A DNA stretch of 64,000 nt from the NCBI RefSeq assembly GCF_024218795.1, contig NZ_CP100401.1, positions 370,136 to 434,135 of the forward strand. The letters are read 5' to 3'. A model generated the notes under the pieces. That model was not told the DNA's origin, did no database searches, and worked only from the letters and a program-made list of their open reading frames with translations. Below are positions 61,411-64,000 of this stretch, in pieces; position 1 is the first letter of the stretch; each line of letters opens with the position of its first letter. The translations under genes and the position numbers were made by a program. This stretch comes from Halorussus aquaticus. Its GTDB lineage: Archaea; Halobacteriota; Halobacteria; Halobacteriales; Haladaptataceae.

Positions 61411-61754
61411 ATGCCCTCCAACTACGACAGTCGCTCGCGCGGGAGACCGCTCGGAATCACGATACTCTGCGTCCTCGGGTTCCTCGGCGTGTTCTTCTCA
61501 TTCGTCGGGATGCTCGACGTCATCGGTCGCGGCGGCCCCTCCGCCGTTATCGGACTCGCGGGACTCGCGCTCGTCGTCGCAAAGGAGTCGTCCTCACCGG
61601 CCTCTGGTCGCTCCAGCAGTGGGGCTACAAGTGGGGAATCCGACTGTACGCCCTCGCTGCGGTTCTCGACCTCCTGACGTTCAGCGTCGTCTCCCTGATA
61701 ATCGACGTCCTCATCGTCGCCTACATCGCCAGCAAGGCCGACCACTTCCGGTAG
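61411..61754 (+). pseudogene. Small four-helix membrane protein with a frameshift
   Basis: Starts MPSNYDSRSRGRPLGITILC and runs as a membrane protein to GLALVVAK. The natural continuation GVVLTGLWSLQQWGYKWGIR and LLTFSVVSLIIDVLIVAYIA is in the next frame. Adding one G to the GG at 61584-61585 joins them into a continuous protein of about 114 aa with four hydrophobic segments. Similar proteins are common in haloarchaea. Either a sequencing error or a real mutation. Confidence 0.75.
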
Positions 61755-61824
61755 TCCCGCACCGAACCGTCACTGCCCCGTTCCGTCACCTACTTTCATT
61801 ACGTCTCTCGATGTAACCCAGCCC

Positions 61825-63097
61825 ATGGGATTCTATCAACGCGATTTCATGGAAGGCACTCGCGGCACGATGGGCGTCGATTGGGAGGAGCGCATCGACT
61901 TCCAGCGCATGCGCCGCGAGCGCAAGGAGCGCGCTCGAACGCATGCGGGAGGCCGGACTCGGGAGCATGCTCCTCGTGAACGACCCCAACGTCCGGTACG
62001 TCACCGGCCTCGCCATGACCGGCGGGAGCGGGGCCGACCACTACACTCTCCTCACCGAAGACGGCGACGTGGTCCACTGGGACACCGCCGACCACGCCAG
62101 CAACCAGCGGTTCAACTGCCCGTGGCTCGACGACATCCGGTACGCCGCGCCCGGACTCGGGAACGTCCCGCGGGCGTCCGGTAGCAGTTCGGCCCGCGAC
62201 TGGTTGAAGGACAAGATGGCCGACCTCGTGGTCGAGGCGATGGCGGAGTACGGCGTCGAGAAAGAGCCGATGGGAATCGACGTGGGGAATCGGTCGCTCC
62301 TCTCGAAGTTCGAGGAGCGCGGCGTGGACGTGCGCCCCGGCGAGTGCGCCGACGTGATGGAGGACGCCCGGAAGGTCAAGACCCGCGACGAAATCGAGTG
62401 CCTGCGGATGGTCGCCGCGCTCTGCGAGGCCGGATTCCAGCGCATCACCGAGACCGCAAAGCCCGGCATGCGCGAGTCCGAGGTCTGGGGCGAGGCCACG
62501 AAGGAACTCTGGCGACTCGGCGCGATGGTGCAGGGCGGGTACGTCACCTCCGGACCGAACACGTGGCCCAAGCATCAGGCCAACACCACCGACCGCGTGA
62601 TTCGGCCGGGTGACCTCGTCTACGCCGACTTCTACAACATCGGGTTCATGGGCTACCGCTCCTGTTACTACCGCACCTTCAGCGTGGGCGAACCCACGCA
62701 GGCCCAGCAGGACGCCTACGAGAAGGCCCGCGACGACCTCTACGACGTGCTCGAACGCATCGAACCCGGTGCGACGACCGACGAAATCTGCGAGGGCTTC
62801 CCGGACGAGGCGGGCGAACAGATGGACTGGTACGGTGCCGACGAGTTCTGGGAGATGACCACCAACCACTGGGCGCACGGTCTGGGGCTTCAACTCTACG
62901 AGGTCCCGCTAATTTGGCGGGGCCTCTCGCCCGACCACCCCATCGAAATCGAGGAGGGGATGACGATGGCCGTCGAGACGATGCGCCCCGCCGACCGACA
63001 GGGCGTCCGCGTCGAGGAGATGGTGGTCGTCCGCGAGAACGGCGTCGAGATTCTGAGCCAGTGGCCCGTCGAGGAGATTACGACCATCGAACACTGA
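61825..63097 (+). pseudogene. M24-family protein, DddP-like, with an early frameshift
   Basis: The first 38 residues (GFYQRDFMEGTRGTMGVDWE) and the rest, from MREAGLGSMLLVNDPNVRYV onward, are in different frames. The join lies near 61925-61945 in a GCGC run, where a 2-bp deletion or 1-bp insertion would explain it; restored length is about 424 aa. The C-terminal 240 residues are a pita-bread (M24) fold, with HGLGLQLYEVP and RVEEMVVVREN. At the usual metal Asp pair the sequence reads YADFYNIGFMGYRSCYYRTF, so one Asp appears to be replaced. Distant relatives include Xaa-Pro peptidases and DMSP lyase DddP; activity is uncertain. Confidence 0.75.
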
Positions 63098-63178
63098 GCG
63101 GACGCGTCCGGCGAGTCCGACGCTTCGGGTGGTTCCTGTGCGTCGACTGTTTCGACTGGAGGTGGGTCGCGCCGCGAC

Positions 63179-63915
63179 CTACTCGTCTGGAAGCGCCCGC
63201 TTGGGCTGAATCCGGAGTTCCGGTGACCGCGTCACCGCGGCGTCCACGCCGAATACGTCGGCCAGCAGTTGCTCGGTCACGACCTCCCCGGGCGGTCCCC
63301 AGTCGTAGATGCCGCCGTCGTTCATGGCGATGATGTAGTCGGCGAACCGGACCGCCTGCGACAGGTCGTGGAGGACAACCGCCACGGTGACGCCCTCCTC
63401 CTCGTTGAGGCGGCTGACCGTCTCCATCACCCGGAGTTGGTGGTGGAGGTCGAGGAACGTCGTCGGTTCGTCGAGCAACAGCACGTCGGTCTCCTGCGCC
63501 AGCACCATCGCTATCCAGACCAACTGCTTCTGGCCGCCGCTGTCCACCACGACTCGTCCCAGGAGGTCGTTCGCCCGCGAGGTCGATGGCTCGCTCGACG
63601 GCCTCGTGGTCCTCGGCCGACACGGAGTCGAAGAATCCGCGGTGGGGGTATCGAACTCAGTTCCTCGACCGGATGCCGCCCGGCGAGTCGTTCTCTTGCG
63701 AGAGGTGGCCGAGTTCCCGTGCAGTCCTTCGCACAGGTTACTCTCGAAGCGTCGACGACGCCGGAGTCGGGTTCGAGGTGGTTCGAAGGATGACATGGTA
63801 CTCTTGCCGCTCCCGTTCGGGCCGACGAGCGCAGTGATTTCGCCTTAACGTCGATGCGCGCATCTCGACGGCCATCGTCGTCGGATGCCTCGACTTCGAG
63901 GTGGTCGGCGACCAC
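63179..63915 (-). pseudogene. Iron/cobalamin-type ABC transporter ATPase, badly frameshifted
   Basis: The C-terminal half is intact: SGGQKQLVWIAMVLAQETDV (signature region), LLLDEPTTFLDLHHQLRVME (Walker B) and VAVVLHDLSQAVRFADYII, typical of FecE/FhuC/BtuD ATPases. Toward the N-terminus the coding signal hops between frames: EITALVGPNGSGKSTM (Walker A) at about 63785-63840, HLEPDSGVVDAS next to it, then SAEDHEAVERAIDLAG. Several indels are needed to make one protein of about 270 aa. It lies at the right edge, where sequence quality looks lowest. Confidence 0.7.
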
Positions 63916-64000
63916 CCCGCCTCTCGACTTCGACCGGTTCGCCCTCGCCGCCGTCGCCGAGGGTAGTCGTCGCGTCGATGCTCGCTCGCTGCGTTCCTTC

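Overview
The window is haloarchaeal chromosome or megaplasmid DNA (class Halobacteria). The evidence is high G+C with G/C-ending codons, strongly acidic predicted proteins, twin-arginine (Tat) signals on most exported proteins, promoters with a TATA-like box about 26-32 bp before the start codon (leaderless mRNA), haloarchaea-restricted small families (HalOD1, DUF5786-like), a PGF-CTERM surface protein and an Orc1/Cdc6 gene surrounded by haloarchaeal origin recognition boxes. I cannot fix the genus. I see no tRNA, rRNA, CRISPR array or complete insertion sequence.

Layout. 1-19 kb holds a membrane-anchored PAS histidine kinase, a luciferase-like oxidoreductase, a cytochrome P450, a PAP2 phosphatase, an epimerase, a cupin/zinc-ribbon protein, a Tat-exported protein, two HD-domain proteins, a Zn alcohol dehydrogenase, a quinone-detoxification-like pair (VOC dioxygenase + hydrolase), an MFS transporter and a stand-alone copy of elongation factor 1-alpha (tuf). 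19-29 kb holds a lactate-utilisation pair (LutC and a fused LutB-LutA), a divergent uracil-DNA glycosylase, a DUF892 ferritin-like protein, a metallo-beta-lactamase/ThuA pair and a response-regulator/histidine-kinase hybrid. 29.2-32.4 kb is a replication origin: an orc1/cdc6 gene flanked on both sides by boxes of consensus ACAGCGGAAACNNNGGGGT in inverted arrangement, with an AT-rich putative unwinding element and a 7 x 15-bp tandem repeat. 32-43 kb carries a methyltransferase with a repeat-encoded insertion, thioredoxin, a DMT exporter, a polysaccharide deacetylase, an S9 peptidase, a HalOD1 protein, an SDR, a frameshifted AIM24 protein, galactonate dehydratase and a lone IS630-type helix-turn-helix protein. 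43-53 kb is a cell-surface block: a very large Thr-rich FG-GAP protein, a PGF-CTERM protein and two Tat lipoproteins. 53.8-58.6 kb is a branched-chain amino-acid type ABC operon whose two permeases are fused. 58.7-64 kb has a second luciferase-like oxidoreductase, a tandem EthD protein, an SMR efflux protein, a DddP-like M24 protein and the remains of an iron/cobalamin-type ABC ATPase.

A pattern worth keeping in mind: from 40 kb onward at least six genes are interrupted by small indels, four of them clearly in short G/C homopolymers, and the damage is densest in the last 500 bases. Sequencing or assembly error is the simplest reading, so these genes are described both as they stand and as they would read when restored.
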